Origin: Sparassis latifolia
Taxonomy: Eukaryota; Basidiomycota; Agaricomycetes; Polyporales; Sparassidaceae
Direction: 5' to 3'
DNA: 64,000 bases
Assembly (NCBI GenBank): GCA_018466975.1
Contig: CM031555.1
Span: 1,054,001 to 1,118,000, forward strand
Positions 32,560 to 44,271 of this stretch are shown piece by piece. Position 1 is the stretch's first letter. Every line of letters begins with the position of its first letter. The notes under the pieces were generated by a model. The model saw only the letters and a program-made list of their open reading frames with translations, searched no databases and had not been told where the DNA came from. The translations under genes were made by a program, and so were the position numbers.

Positions 32560-34100
32560 TCACCAGAGCGAGGAAGGATCCGCCGTGGTCCACTCCGAGC
32601 GGTCACTGTGAGTATCGATGGGCAAATCCGGGTCGTCCACGTCTTCGGGGAACATCCCGTATGACTCCACGCGACTGGGCGAGGGCACAATGACCGGAAG
32701 ATCCATGGCCTGGTGCAAAGATTCGTATTGCCCACTTCCACTTCTGCCATTCGGTTTACCCGCGACTCGCACGGGACCAGTGAGAGCCTTGGGCGGAAGC
32801 GCAGGAGTGGAAGCGGTGGTGGTGTCGCTCCAGGTGGATTTGAGCCTGACAGGTTCGCGCTCGGGCCCGGGTACGAGCTTCTCCTTCGTCGGTGATGGGA
32901 ATGGCTTGTCCAATCCGCGTCGCGTCTCAATTGCCCTGGCCCAAGGGGGCCGGTCACTTCCCGAATTGTTGATAAGGACGGGAATGGGCGACGATATCTG
33001 ACGCGGGGGTCCCACGAACACGTAAGAAAAGAAGGACGCAGTACGGGCCTCTTCGTCCGCGGCGCCTGTGTATTCACCAAAGACAGGATTATCGTAGACT
33101 GAAGACACCCTCTTCGCAGGCCGGAGTATGCGAGAGGGGGCCGCTTGGGGAGGGACATGTGCAGCGCCTGTGAGTCCCTTAAAGACAGGGCTCTCGTAGA
33201 TGAAAGACTTTCTCTTTTCGTCACGAAAAGAATCCAAGGAGCTGCGCGAATCATTGACGGGAGTCGTCTCGGTCTCGGAGAACCACGGCACAGCTGCGAC
33301 GCTTGTGGCCCATATTCCAGGGTAGATGCTCGAGTGGGTGACAGCAAGGCTGAACAGTCCGAGGAAGTAGATAGTGACTGCAAAGTAGTGAGCAGCCGCT
33401 TGAGGAAGAAACTTTGGAACCTACACAAGGAGCTTGAGATCCAAGTAATAGCCACCAATATGGTTGAAGACGCACACGCTGCCTTGTATGCTGGGATATT
33501 CCGAGTAAGCTTTGCGCAGAAACAATGCAGAAGGGAAACCAAAGCGCACCTCCTGACGGGCACGTGGATGGCGGCCCGCTAATAGTGATGTCAAGAGCAG
33601 AACCTGGCGGAGCACGTCAAACCTTTACATTCGCATTTCAAGGCAGTGTGACATACTGAGCTGTAAGATGCACAAGATACCCGTCCAGCCACACTCGAAC
33701 ATAATTCGTGGGGCCCACCTTGTCGGAACGAATGCACTTGCAGTAGTTCTGCACGGCCGTGAGTGACCACCGAGTGGGGAAGAATAAGATAGAACGTACA
33801 CAACCAAAAAGAAGAACAAGATGAGGGCATTCATGATCACAAAGATCGGTGGCCCGTACGCTGGACAGGGAGAAACGTATGATCAACTGCCACACGCTGA
33901 AATATAGACGGTGGCATACCATGGATACCATAACTTTTCAACGCTGCGATGTTCCAAGCTGCAATCCCAAGAGCGAGCGAATTCAAGTAGAACAAGGAGG
34001 CTTTATAGTAGGTGAGCTTAGCAACATGCCTAGGATACAGGAAAGAAGACTCACCAAAGAAAACAAGTCGTAATATGACGATTGGGCTTGGCATGTTCAT
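32560..34100 (-). CDS. Tetraspan membrane protein family, member B
   Basis: Paralogue of members A, C and D; converges on the proton channel (272 bp between stops). Seven exons: 34100-34055, 34000-33929, 33860-33800, 33748-33657, 33603-33550, 33509-33456, 33377-32560; phase closes to 398 aa. Exon 1 is 46 nt and exon 3 is 61 nt, as in A and D; exons 4 and 5 are 92 and 54 nt, as in C. Helices: ASLFYLNSLALGIAAWNIA, FVIMNALILFFFLVV, RIMFECGWTGILCILQL, and VTIYFLGLFSLAVTHSSIY, with two Cys in the third loop (STCPSG, GSVCVF). The tail begins YPGIWATSVAAVPWF and is Ser/Pro-rich. Two short repeats occur in the tail: FIYESPVFKGLTGAA and SVYDNPVFGEYTGAA. Function unknown. Confidence 0.75.
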
Positions 34101-34764
34101 CAACGTCGTTCTTCCGAGGCAAGCACCCGATATACGGAGAACGTTCCTAGGATTGCGATTAAACGAATGACTGATAATGATAGTCTATAGCAGCAGAAAG
34201 AGCGTCGCAGACGTCGAGGAAAGTAGGAAGCAGCTGCAGGAAACTGAGAAGGAAGTGAAGATTTAACGCAGTCAAAGACCGCTTGGGTCACAAAAGGGTG
34301 GGTTGTGGCCAAACATGGCTTCAACGGTGTAAACAATAACGGCGATTAGAGAACAATGAACATGTTCAGACCCGTGGGCGCTTCAAGTTGCCGAAGCGGA
34401 TCGCAAGCGCCGAGAGGTGAGTTGCAGTAACAATCATTCTCCGATCTACCTCCGCGGAATAATGAGCAGCGCGAATATTACGGAATTAGTTCTCAGGTGC
34501 ATTGCTTGTACGTTTACATTCAACAAAATTGCAGAGTGGATGGAGTGCAAGTGATAGTAGGTGTACAACATTGATGCCTGGCGAAGCTAGTACTTCAGTA
34601 CCACGGCGCTCGCAATGCAGCGCGTCCCAGTTCTACTAGTAGTACCCATCGAGCAGGCTGCGCCCTACCAGGAGAAAGACGATGGCCTCAACCACGTCTA
34701 GCTAGGCACCGCAGGGCGGTAAGCGTGTCACAACCGCCACTCCAAGCGACGACCTGATTCCCCA
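34101..34764. other. Gene-free stretch between tetraspan B and C
   Basis: Holds the promoter side of member B and the 3' flank of member C, both on minus. No additional gene is supported. Confidence 0.45.
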
Positions 34765-36122
34765 TCATCCTGCAGATTGCTGCGGCTGCTGGAAAGTAGG
34801 CTGATACGATGTCGCGAGAGTGAGGTCCAAGGGCGGCGGTCTATGCAGGTGTAGACTGCGCTTCCCTTTGCGGAGAAGCCTGTTTCGAGAAGCGGACAAG
34901 GGAGTGGAGGGTTGAGGTGCAGCAGCGACAGTAGCGGCGCTCGCTGTAGGCACCTGGGAAGGTGACGGTGCTACTACCTGAATCGCAGGCACGGACGGTG
35001 AGGTAGGTGGGGGAGGAGCTGGCGGCTTGCCTCTGGCACTCAGAGGTACAAACGACAACATGGCAGCGGTGCGGGGAAGTTGCTGCTGCAGGCGCATTGG
35101 AGATGGACCTATCGGAGAAGGTGCAGACCGAGGTAGCTGTTTCTCCACGTCATACTGTGGTCTTGTTACCATCCGCTTCGAAAACTCCGTCTGAAGGATC
35201 GGATCTGGTCGAAGCTTGAAGGACTTTCTGTCGACCTTACCCTCGGCCTTACTGGGAGAAACTGGTGCACTTCCCAGTGACGCACGGACAATAAACCATG
35301 GATAATCCGGTATACTGGCCTGCCAGATGTCCGGATCGTCTTGGTGATGCCGAACGACAGCATTCGCGAAGACGCAGAAATAGGCGAGGACTAGATACCA
35401 TTGAGTATAAATGATTATGACCATTAAACGCAGCGGCCTACAATTTACGGCACCAATCCATGTGAATGCGACCAGTACTCTCAAGGAGGTACAGAGATCC
35501 AATGAGGGAGTCAGCGCTACAGGAACGCATACATTGAGAGGAATGCATATCACAGCTGGACAAATCACCCACGTAGGGAGTGACAAACAACAGTTGACGT
35601 CGTAGCTGAAACAGCAACAGCACCAGCTGTCAGGAGAGGGATGTCAGGCCGAGCGTTTAAACATAATCAGCACGACCTTACCCAGTAAAAGCAGTGAGGA
35701 AATGGCAACCCAGATACACTCAAACCATATTCGACTGGTCAAAGCATTTCGACGGAATATGTCAAGGAACAGTCTGAATGGAGGTCGGTCAAATGACGGG
35801 CAATAATTTGGATCGTACACACATTGGAAATATGATCAAGACCCCTGGGGCATTCACACAAATCAGGTATATGTCCACCTGGACCACAGCTTATATGGAA
35901 TTGCCATTCAGATAGATGCACGTCATTTGACTCATAGAATAACTCACCCGTTTGCAAGGCCGCTTGCGCAAGATTCAGACTCCATGCCGACACGCCGAGG
36001 ATGATGACCGCGCAGACGATGTAAAGAACTGGTATTCGAGTTATAGAATGAGTCGCAAATGCGACATGCACTATGGCCTCACCGAATGTGAAATAACGAT
36101 ACGAAATAAGCAAACTGGCCAT
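34765..36122 (-). CDS. Tetraspan membrane protein family, member C
   Basis: Closest in structure to member B. Seven exons: 36122-36083, 36028-35948, 35889-35823, 35773-35682, 35626-35573, 35516-35454, 35390-34765; phase closes to 340 aa. Shared marks with B are an exon 4 of 92 nt encoding SRIWFECIWVAISSLLLL (B: PRIMFECGWTGILCILQL), a 54-nt exon 5, a last intron entering at a Val codon (VLAYFCVFANAVV), and the post-helix motif DPDIWQASIPDYPWF against B's YPGIWATSVAAVPWF. The tail is Pro/Ala/Ser-rich and basic near its end (RNRLLRKGKRSLHLHR). Divergent from PIG-H. Confidence 0.72.
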
Positions 36123-36471
36123 GTTGGGAACTAGCCGGGATGGACAGAAACCGCTCAACGGTGAAGAAGAGTATGAAGAAAACACAGATCAGAGAACCCA
36201 GCTCTGTGCCCCGGAATCCAGTCCAGCAGCGTTCCACAGACAGGCGTGGAGAAGGAGAAAGAAATTGTCAACGTGCAGTGCGCTCGCTATATGAGATCGG
36301 TGCTTAGTAGACATGACAACCAAACACTGATCCAGATCTGAAAGGCACAGCCGCCCAAACGGCGCCTATCATAACGTTTTGCAGTGACGGCGACAGTGCC
36401 CACCGACAGCTGGCAGCGGAACGAAACTTCTTGGTTGACCTCTGGCGGGGTTCGTGGATTGACTCTATGGC

Positions 36472-37227
36472 ATGCGCCGTACCTCGCCATTGCTGGATTT
36501 CCCCGAATTCTCCCTGTTAGAATGTCCAGGCTGGCGCGAATATAGGGTGGAGAACCCGCGGCTGGTTCACACTGGAGCGCACACCCTAAGGAGGATACTC
36601 CACTGGTATTGGACAGATGCCACTTTGCCGCTCCTAGCAGCCATTCTCTGGCCTTCGGTAGGTGTCTATAGTGGTCCGGCGCATAGAGAACTCACAACGT
36701 GCCATGATCCTATCTAGGTCTCTAAGAATCGTGTTGCTGTCGTGGGCCTTGTGTCTGCGGTGCTGATATACCTCTATACCCGATGCACGCAGGTTTTATG
36801 GGGTGCGAACATTTGCGAAAGTCCCGGTGCTGCATCTTTGATACCTTCTCCATAGAGTCCGTCGTCGTTCTCCCGTCTCTCGGGATCCAGTTGGAGACAC
36901 ATCAAGGGTTGCCGTCGCTCCCACTGTTCACCTCCCGTCGGTTCATCCCGCTGTCGTCTTTGCAAGATTTCGTCATAAACGAAGGCTTGCGGCGATGGGA
37001 TATTCGTTACTATCTGGTGGCAATTCAGCGCTCTCAGAATGGGGTCATCAGCCTAGAAGTTGCGTATGAGGTCCGTTTACAATCCCGAGATTTTTATGAC
37101 AGGGCGCTTATAGATCCCGTAGAATCTTCTGCCTCGGTTTGCTGTACTCTTTGAGGTATACCACGGCGTACATGAGACCTTGCTCGGCGATGGTTCGAAG
37201 CAGGATGAGCATGAGAATGAAACATAG
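36472..37227 (+). CDS. GPI15: PIG-H / Gpi15, GPI-GlcNAc transferase subunit
   Basis: Subunit of the ER complex that adds GlcNAc to phosphatidylinositol, the first step of GPI-anchor synthesis. Exons 36472-36657, 36718-36802, 36856-37070 and 37123-37227 give 196 aa. Two membrane stretches (TLPLLAAILWPS, then VAVVGLVSAVLIYLY) are followed by the PIG-H domain: ESVVVLPSLGIQLETHQG, SRRFIPLSSLQDFVINEGL, RRWDIRYYLVAI, and NLLPRFAVLFEVYHGVHETLL. Gene length and hairpin topology match the family. It sits inside the tetraspan block and converges on the IST1-TBC gene with 83 bp between stops. Confidence 0.9.
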
Positions 37228-37310
37228 ATATCATGCGACATGTAAGGCCTATATAAGTGAAAAGTGCACCAATTACGACCGGGGTATGTACGCCTTGTCA
37301 CCAGCGTGGA

Positions 37311-40300
37311 TTAGACGTCCTCGCTCTCGTATGCGCTAAGAAGCTCATTATATCCCTCATCATCACCTTCCACGGCGGCGCTGTCGACGCGCTTGAGCTT
37401 CGCATCGTCCCGGTCTCCAGACACCTTGCGGACCCTAATGTTGCCATCGCCAGATGTTTTCCGTACACGAGCATCCCGTCCATCATTGGACACTTTCCGT
37501 GTCCGAGTTTCACTATTGGCTTCGCCTGAGTTCTTTCGCACACGCCTGTGTGGGCGGGGAGAGGCTGACGCAGGTGTGGGCTCGACCGTGGCATCTTCAA
37601 AGGTCGTAGCACGAGGTGTCGTCGCATTGTCATTCTCGTCCGGAAGCTCAAGAGCCAACGTCTTCTGGCCGAACTCGTTAGTGCTCGTCTTCGTATTCTC
37701 TCGGGCACGCAGACTGGCGAGGCGGGGAGGGTATCGCCTAGACTTTATGCGGGGCATTCTCGAGGGCGGTTCGGTTGTAGAGGAATCTGAGTTGTTCTCG
37801 TCTTCGGGCATGCGAGGGAACACGGAGGGTCTCCGAGAGAGCTTGATCTCTTGCACCTTGACTGGTAACTCTGCACTCGACTGGGTGAGCACGACTGATC
37901 CCCGCTGTGGCTCCGAGTCCTTGACCTGGACTCCGCTGTTGGTGTTCGTGACCGACGTGTCAGGAGTGTGTGGGAGTGGCGGAGAAGGGACTGTCGCAGG
38001 TGAATCCGGGACATCGACACGACCCCAGCCTTTCGCGCTCTGGCTGTCGTCACTACCATGTTGAGAGATTTCTCCGGACGTCCGCCGATGTTGTACTGGA
38101 GGACTGGCAGGCAAATTGACGTGTATCGTAGATATCCGTGACTCCCGCGCCGCAGGCGATGGTGAGCTTCGCAGAGGAACAATCCTGCTACCGAAGCCGT
38201 CGGATTCACGGTCGGATCGGGTTGCAGACCTCGGTTGCGAGCGCCGCGCGTCAGCAGGTGAGGCGGAAGATAGAGACGACTGTGAATCCCTGTGGACTGG
38301 AGAGTGTCGGTTTTTGGCACGAACCATCTCTGCCCATTGTTGGTCTGTGGAGAGCGAGAGTGAGCTGTTGGTTGGAGAACGCGAATGCCCAGTAGGGCGC
38401 CCAGCTGTTATCAGCGACGCTGAGTTCAACAACAAAGGGCGGGGACCCGACTTTCTCCCACTTGCACTGCCTATTGAGCCAGTGTCAGACACAGGAGATA
38501 CTTCGTCACTCCTCGGGGAGATTGGGGAAAGCAGCGATTGTCCCTGAGGTAGGACGATGCTATCCCTTACGGGTCGGAAGAATGCAGGCCGTTCTGGAGG
38601 CGAATACAGACTGGACCGGTCAGCTGTGGGTACTGAGCTCCTTCGGTTATCCACCTTGGCTTTCTCCTCCTGTAGTGTAGCACGTCTTTTCATATCGAAG
38701 TCAACCGACGAGGGCTTGAATCGTGCAGGAGGAGGAGGAGGGGGAGTCGGTGGTGCGGATTCTGTGACGTGGCTGCCGCTCGCGCGTTTACTCCACACAT
38801 CCATTGCCTTGACACGCCAATTCGTACTGACTTTGGCCAATGTCGCAGCTGCGTCGGACTCTTTGAACTTCTCAGCATAACCAAACAGCATAGAGCGGCC
38901 ACGAGCAGGAAGGGACGTCGTAGGAACATCCTTCGGCGGGATCTCTGGCTCTGGTGGGGCAACAAGCTCCGCAGGGGACGCCGGGGGTTCAGGAGACGGC
39001 GGAGGCTCCATTGCGCTCTGATTGCTGATGCCACGCCAGACGGTATTGGCCAAGCGTGCCGTCAGCGTGGGCGCACCAGCATTGACAGACTGGTCCGTCT
39101 TGTGTTCATCCTCTTCATACTCATCAGATTCCGCATCGCTGTCCTCTTCGACGTGGGTTTCAAGGGTGGGTCCTTGGTTAGCGAAACCCCTCCACATGGT
39201 ATCTCGAAGACGGGCTCCTATGCTCGTCTTGCTTGCGTTTACGGCGTTGGCTTCAGCTTCCCGTTGAAGAGTCAGATCGTATGCAGTTTGCAATACGTTC
39301 TCGATACCCCCAACTTTCTCCAAGGGATATTGCTGCAGGAAAGCCATGCCTTCCGCAAACGCATCCTCCAATTCGCGAGCTCCCGAAGAAGTTGACCGTA
39401 TCGCAGCGTTCTCATCAGACCAAAGATCGGGCTTGATACGCCGTTTCCCCAATCTATGGTGAAAGATTAGTTACACGTGGAGGATCCAGCAAAAAAGACA
39501 CGCACTGGAGAAGTGCACTTTTGGCGCATAGAAGCATACTGGTGCAAGTATCCGTGAGGTAGTCAAGTTTGGGGTTGGCGTCGCGTTCCCGCGTGGGCCG
39601 AGAAAACAGCGCATCCCAGACCATCAGGACACCAGGTAAGGGGAGGGTGTGTGTGAGTAGAGTGATAAGCCAACGACTGCAGGATATTGTTAATTGGACC
39701 ATGTTCGTTATCAAATCGAACAAGAACGCACTAAGAGTAGTGAGGAAGTGCTGGATCCAGACCCTGGGTTTGCTAAACAAAACCAATCAGTTCCAGGGAA
39801 ATCTCTTCTAAACGTAGCATCACTGACCAGATTCGCAGCAAGCTCCGGGTCGGCCCACTCCAACCGCTCACCCAATTTGCGTGTCCAAAGGTTGCCGTTC
39901 CCCTCGTCCTCCAGTTCCGCAAACTCGCCGATCATGGCTTCAAACACCCAAAAAGTGTCCGCCTCAACATGAGCCAGATCTTGTACTTCGACCTCCTCGT
40001 TCAGGGCGGAGTAAATGGGAACCAGGAGTGACGCTATCTGTGGTGACCGGTTCGCCGGATTCAAGCAGTAATGGATATACAGGAGCCGAAGCAAAGCAGA
40101 CGCATGCTTCTGATGTGTGCCCATAGCAGAGTAAGTGCGCGATGCAAGCAAAGTGGTATGCGGCCCAGAATTACTTGAAGTCGGCGATCCAGGCGTAGAC
40201 AATCCAGGAGTCACCGGAGTAGACGCACCATCCTTCTCACCAGGAGCTTCGGCAGTAGTTTTCACACCCGGATTATCCTCTGGGTTCTCCAGCCGAATTT

Positions 40301-41783
40301 CCGGGGTACCCTCCAGGCGGATTTCTGGAGTCACGTCATCTGAGGCATCCGCAGATTCAGCTTCCCGGAGGACACGTAGACGGGAAGTCAGATTTTCAGC
40401 GCAGCTGATCTTGATGTCCTCAGAAGCCGTACTATCCAATGGGCAGAGGGCTAAAGCCTCTGGGTCCTCTTGCAGCCCACCCAGAAGGTTTGACGGAACC
40501 TGCGACAATTCATTTGACACGTCCATCAACGATGCGTCCAGGGGGCCCAGCGGACTTGCGGGAGGGGCGAGTGAGGAGAAAGGCTCGAGTAAGCGTCGGA
40601 CGAGATCCTACGACAATATTAGAGACAAGCGGATTGATGCGCAGGTCGAACACACATAGTAGCTTTCACGGTTCTTACGCGTTTCATCGCCCCAGGACGA
40701 TTTTTCGACCGGAAGTGTGCCCAATAAGAGCCTTGTCGGATATATACATCAATGCGATAAGCTTACAGCGCACGGACTCACCTCCATATCCTAGGTCTCA
40801 GCCACGATGGATATTCCGGTAGACCTAGGGCATGTTCAGCTTCTGCGCGACTTCTGTAGAAAAGAAGCATTTACCGTGTGAACATAGCATTCGAAGACGT
40901 GTCATGTCAATTACAGGAGTCGTTGATGGATCCAGCATCTCTGACAACGCGTTGACTCTGCACAGTTCGAGGCCAGTCGTTAGTGGGCAGAGGGTGAACG
41001 AGAGCAGCGGGCCCGAACTTTTCGTGTGGTTGAATATCAGGCATCCAGTGCACGCTGTGTGCTCTTGCAATGTTGAAGAGATACTGATCAAGTCTGGCTG
41101 CAGAAGGAGGAGGGGCAGAGAGAGCACGTAAAACCTGAGTCCAATGAGTACCGACAATGTAGATGCCTGGAAGACATGCTCACTCTTGACGACACATAAT
41201 GGTCTCTATTCCCAGCAGCAGAACGAGCGAAGTCGGGACCAAGACGATGAATCAATAGGTCTCGGACTACCTGAAGGTCTGAGCGAGTGGGGATGAATCA
41301 GACGAAGACGCGCATAGTATCTCGCTATTGACCTCTGGACTGTGTTTGTGGAGTAGCGTAGATGATACTTGAGGCAGCTTCAACCAATACTGGACTCGGA
41401 GGTTCGCTGTGGCAGTCCACGACAAAATCTGTGACACGGTTATGACATCTTGTGCTGACGGTGCTCACCTTCGTTCAAACTCGTTCAAATGCCCTAGTAC
41501 GACACCGACATGCATTTCCAGCGTCTGAAGGAGATCACCCGAGGCATCTTCATTGATTAACTTCTGGGCCTTGGCCCGTGCAAGGGCAACATTTCCCTGC
41601 TGAAGAAGCGTTGCAATATCTCTCCGCGTAATCTGGGCCTGTGCCTCTAACTTGTCTTGCAACTGGCCCAGACGTTGGGCAGTCAGACGAAGTTGAGACT
41701 GGCAAGAGACCAGTGTCAGAGTCCGGAAGGGAATAGGGCGGGCACAGTCGAACCTTGACTCTCGTCGGCTCCCAGCCGGCCAT
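37311..41783 (-). CDS. IST1-like / TBC-domain fusion protein
   Basis: Twelve exons read as one 1293-aa frame: 41783-41754, 41698-41469, 41406-41333, 41278-41184, 41134-41019, 40957-40875, 40824-40782, 40731-40656, 40607-39828, 39772-39732, 39676-39506, 39453-37311. The first five encode an IST1 (DUF292) ESCRT-III regulator: SQLRLTAQRLGQLQDKLEAQ, RRDIATLLQQGNVALARAK, VVRDLLIHRLGPDF. The rest encode a TBC (RabGAP) fold: LPEYPSWLRPRIWRLLLGTLP, LLRLLYIHYCLNP, FWVFEAMIGEF, GLDPALPHYSYRWLITLLTH, LMVWDALF. About 700 disordered residues follow, with a repeated LRDTMWRGFANQ/LANTVWRGISNQ. The usual TBC arginine- and glutamine-finger motifs are not evident. The joining intron (41018-40958, donor GTTCGG) is the crux: read through, IST1 would stop at 40907, overlapping a possible separate TBC start at 40938. 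Confidence 0.72.
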
Positions 41784-42252
41784 AGCGAACGCGTGAAATG
41801 TGCTAGTTTGTGCAGGGGTATCTAATGGCGATGGAATGGAGTTATATGGGTATCGTGTGGTGATTTCAAAGACAGTGAAGACGTTGGGACATCAACCGCA
41901 GAAGGATTACAGCAGACTGGGGAGTGTGTAGGGCAGATGCCGCATCTCAAAGGTGCATGTACTAGAACGGGTGCACGTGGCATTGGCGCTCCGCGGCAGT
42001 TCTCGCCAGCCCAGCGAGTCGGGAGAATAACGAGCTTTAACAAGTTCAACAGGCGCAGGCATAGCATAGACGGCGCCACGGACAGTGATTGCAGTCGTCG
42101 ACACGTTCGGTTCAGCCCATTCGACCATCTAAATGGAGGGGTAGCACCCAAGTGTGTTCATGTTTAAGCGTTTATTTCACAAGCGTTCCACAGTTAATTC
42201 GAAGAGAATATCCGTGACGTATGTGGTACGTTTACAGTTGTGCGTTTCTAAG

Positions 42253-43276
42253 TCAGTAGAAGTATTTGGGCAACGGTTTGGATAGTCTTCCAGAAGACCG
42301 GGGGCTGGAGTCATCCGACTCAAGGTCCTGGTTGTCCCGCGAAGCAGGCTGCATCGCAGGTGCCAGCCAAGGTAGCTGCGACGAGCCATCAACACCGTTT
42401 GACTGATCATGATGGACGATTGACGTGAACGTGTTCGCGGAAACTCGCTGGGGCGGTAACATCATTGGCAGTTCGGACTGCCGTTTCTCAAACGATTCGA
42501 AGGCTTCAGCATCTTGCGAACGCCATATGAGGACGACGCCCAAGTATATCGCATACGCGAGCACTATGAATGCACTCTGTATGATTAGCACCCGTCCACA
42601 AGTAAAGGAAGGAACCTCACGAAGTGCGGGATTCACCCAACTGCCACACAGTATGACAAGATTGATGTCTCTGCACGAGGCAGCTGTGTCTATGGTTGGC
42701 GGCGTTAGATATGTTACTCCAGAGTTTGGACCTGGCACAGCAATATACCCACTTTGAGGTGGACAGCTGAACTGCGAGAACGATAGCGTGTAAATAATGG
42801 CAGTCCCTGTCCAAGACGTTAGGATGATAAGAGGCTACTAGAGTTATGTCGACCCACCGACGTGCAAGAAGAGGAGAGCAAGCAATGGTGCGGCATCTAC
42901 CCATGCTCTGAAGTCAACAGTGAGCCTACCTGAATACGTCAATATATATATGCGGCTCGAGATTCTTGCAACATCACCCACATGGTAGGTAAAATGACAG
43001 CTGACAACCAATTTGCAACGATAAAAACGACGACAATTTCTCCTGCAAGCACGTCAGATCAATATGACCAGCCGAATACGGACGAAACTCACTTTGTGAG
43101 TTATCTGATATATCCCACTTGATGAATAGCCAGACACTCAACAGCGTGGTCCATACGAGGCTAGTAAGCATGATGATAGCTAGAACAAACTCAGTCGCTA
43201 AGTCGCAGCAAGATGAAGAGGAGCGCTCACCAAAAGCCATTGTCCTGAGCTTCAGAAATGCAGAAAAGTGCCCCAT
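42253..43276 (-). CDS. Tetraspan membrane protein family, member D
   Basis: Paralogue most like member A. Exons 43276-43231, 43179-43093, 43042-42982, 42907-42858 and 42806-42253 give 265 aa. The first four are 46, 87, 61 and 50 nt, identical to member A. Helix 1 reads IIMLTSLVWTTLLSVWLF against A's AAISSLVWTILLSVYLA. The long outer loop carries two Cys (FSQFSCPPQ and ASCRDIN); helix 4 is SAFIVLAYAIYLGVVLIW. The cytosolic tail is short (about 90 residues) compared with A. A 39-nt segment (42615-42577) is bounded by GT and AG and is a multiple of three; I keep it as coding because 39 bp is short for an intron here. Confidence 0.73.
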
Positions 43277-44271
43277 AATGCGAGTAAAATAACCAATACA
43301 AAGATGCTCCGAAGGTCGAACGCAAGATCGAATTTGCTGCCAGCAGAGAACGTGAACAAGACCAGCTTCAAGAGTTGCAGACAACGCTAGCCAGATCCTT
43401 CCAGGGGATCGAGAAAAGGAGCGAACGGAAGAGACTGGGTGTCTTCACCAACTAGGATGGCAGATCTGGGAAGAGTGCAGGATCCACATTAATTATCTCT
43501 GTGTTGAATGAAAGAACAAAGGGCGTTCAGCAGAACAATTGTCAACAAGCGCCTCCTGCCGCTTTTGTACCTGCTTGTCCAGAACAGGCAACGCCATCAC
43601 CCTGTATGGACTGACGATCTTGTGATCTCTGCAACAATGCATGCGTCCACAGCTAGTGAGTAGTCGGCCGAGTGCATTTGCAACCAAGAAGACGGGGACG
43701 ACGGTTCAAACTATGTTACAATATACTAATCTTACTACGTAGGTTGGGATAGCACAAAACAGAGAGCACGAACAAGAAGTCAGGCTAATTAATCACAATA
43801 TTTACTACTACTCTGCGGGGAGGGTGTTCTAACTAGGTAATAGCTGCTACAACGTGTGCAAGAAGTCGAACGGAATGGGGATGGTACAGCTAAGCTTAAA
43901 TAGTGCAGAAGTCCGATATCTTCGATGGTGAACAGTCTTCTCAGATGTATGATCTAAGGAAGGGCGCATCCTAATTGAAGGAGGTGAAGGGGTTCGTGTG
44001 GCCGACGGGAACTGGGGGGACGAGTGCATCTGGTATAAGGTCATCGCGGTTTGCTTGTGGAGGTTTGCTGACATTATCAGAGTAGTTGAGGAGGGTATCT
44101 CTCCGTGGAGGAGAGAACAATCGCATGGCTGCGTTTGCGTCTTGCTTCGCAGTATCCAAGCTTCCTCCTCGGCAAGCTCCGGAATGAGCCTCCGCATGTA
44201 TCCCAGCGGATGATGCATGAGTGTGGCATGGCCCTGTGCGCAGTATGTAAAGGAGAAAGGATGTAACGGCA
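43277..44271. other. Gene-free stretch
   Basis: About 1 kb between tetraspan D and the PP4-subunit gene. Minus-strand open frames at 43847-44396 run past the end of the PP4-subunit gene but show no domain and are treated as its 3' flank. Confidence 0.45.

Noticed and set aside
42577..42615. 39-bp intron in tetraspan member D
   Set aside because: Below the size range seen elsewhere and a multiple of three with no stop; kept as coding, though not excluded.
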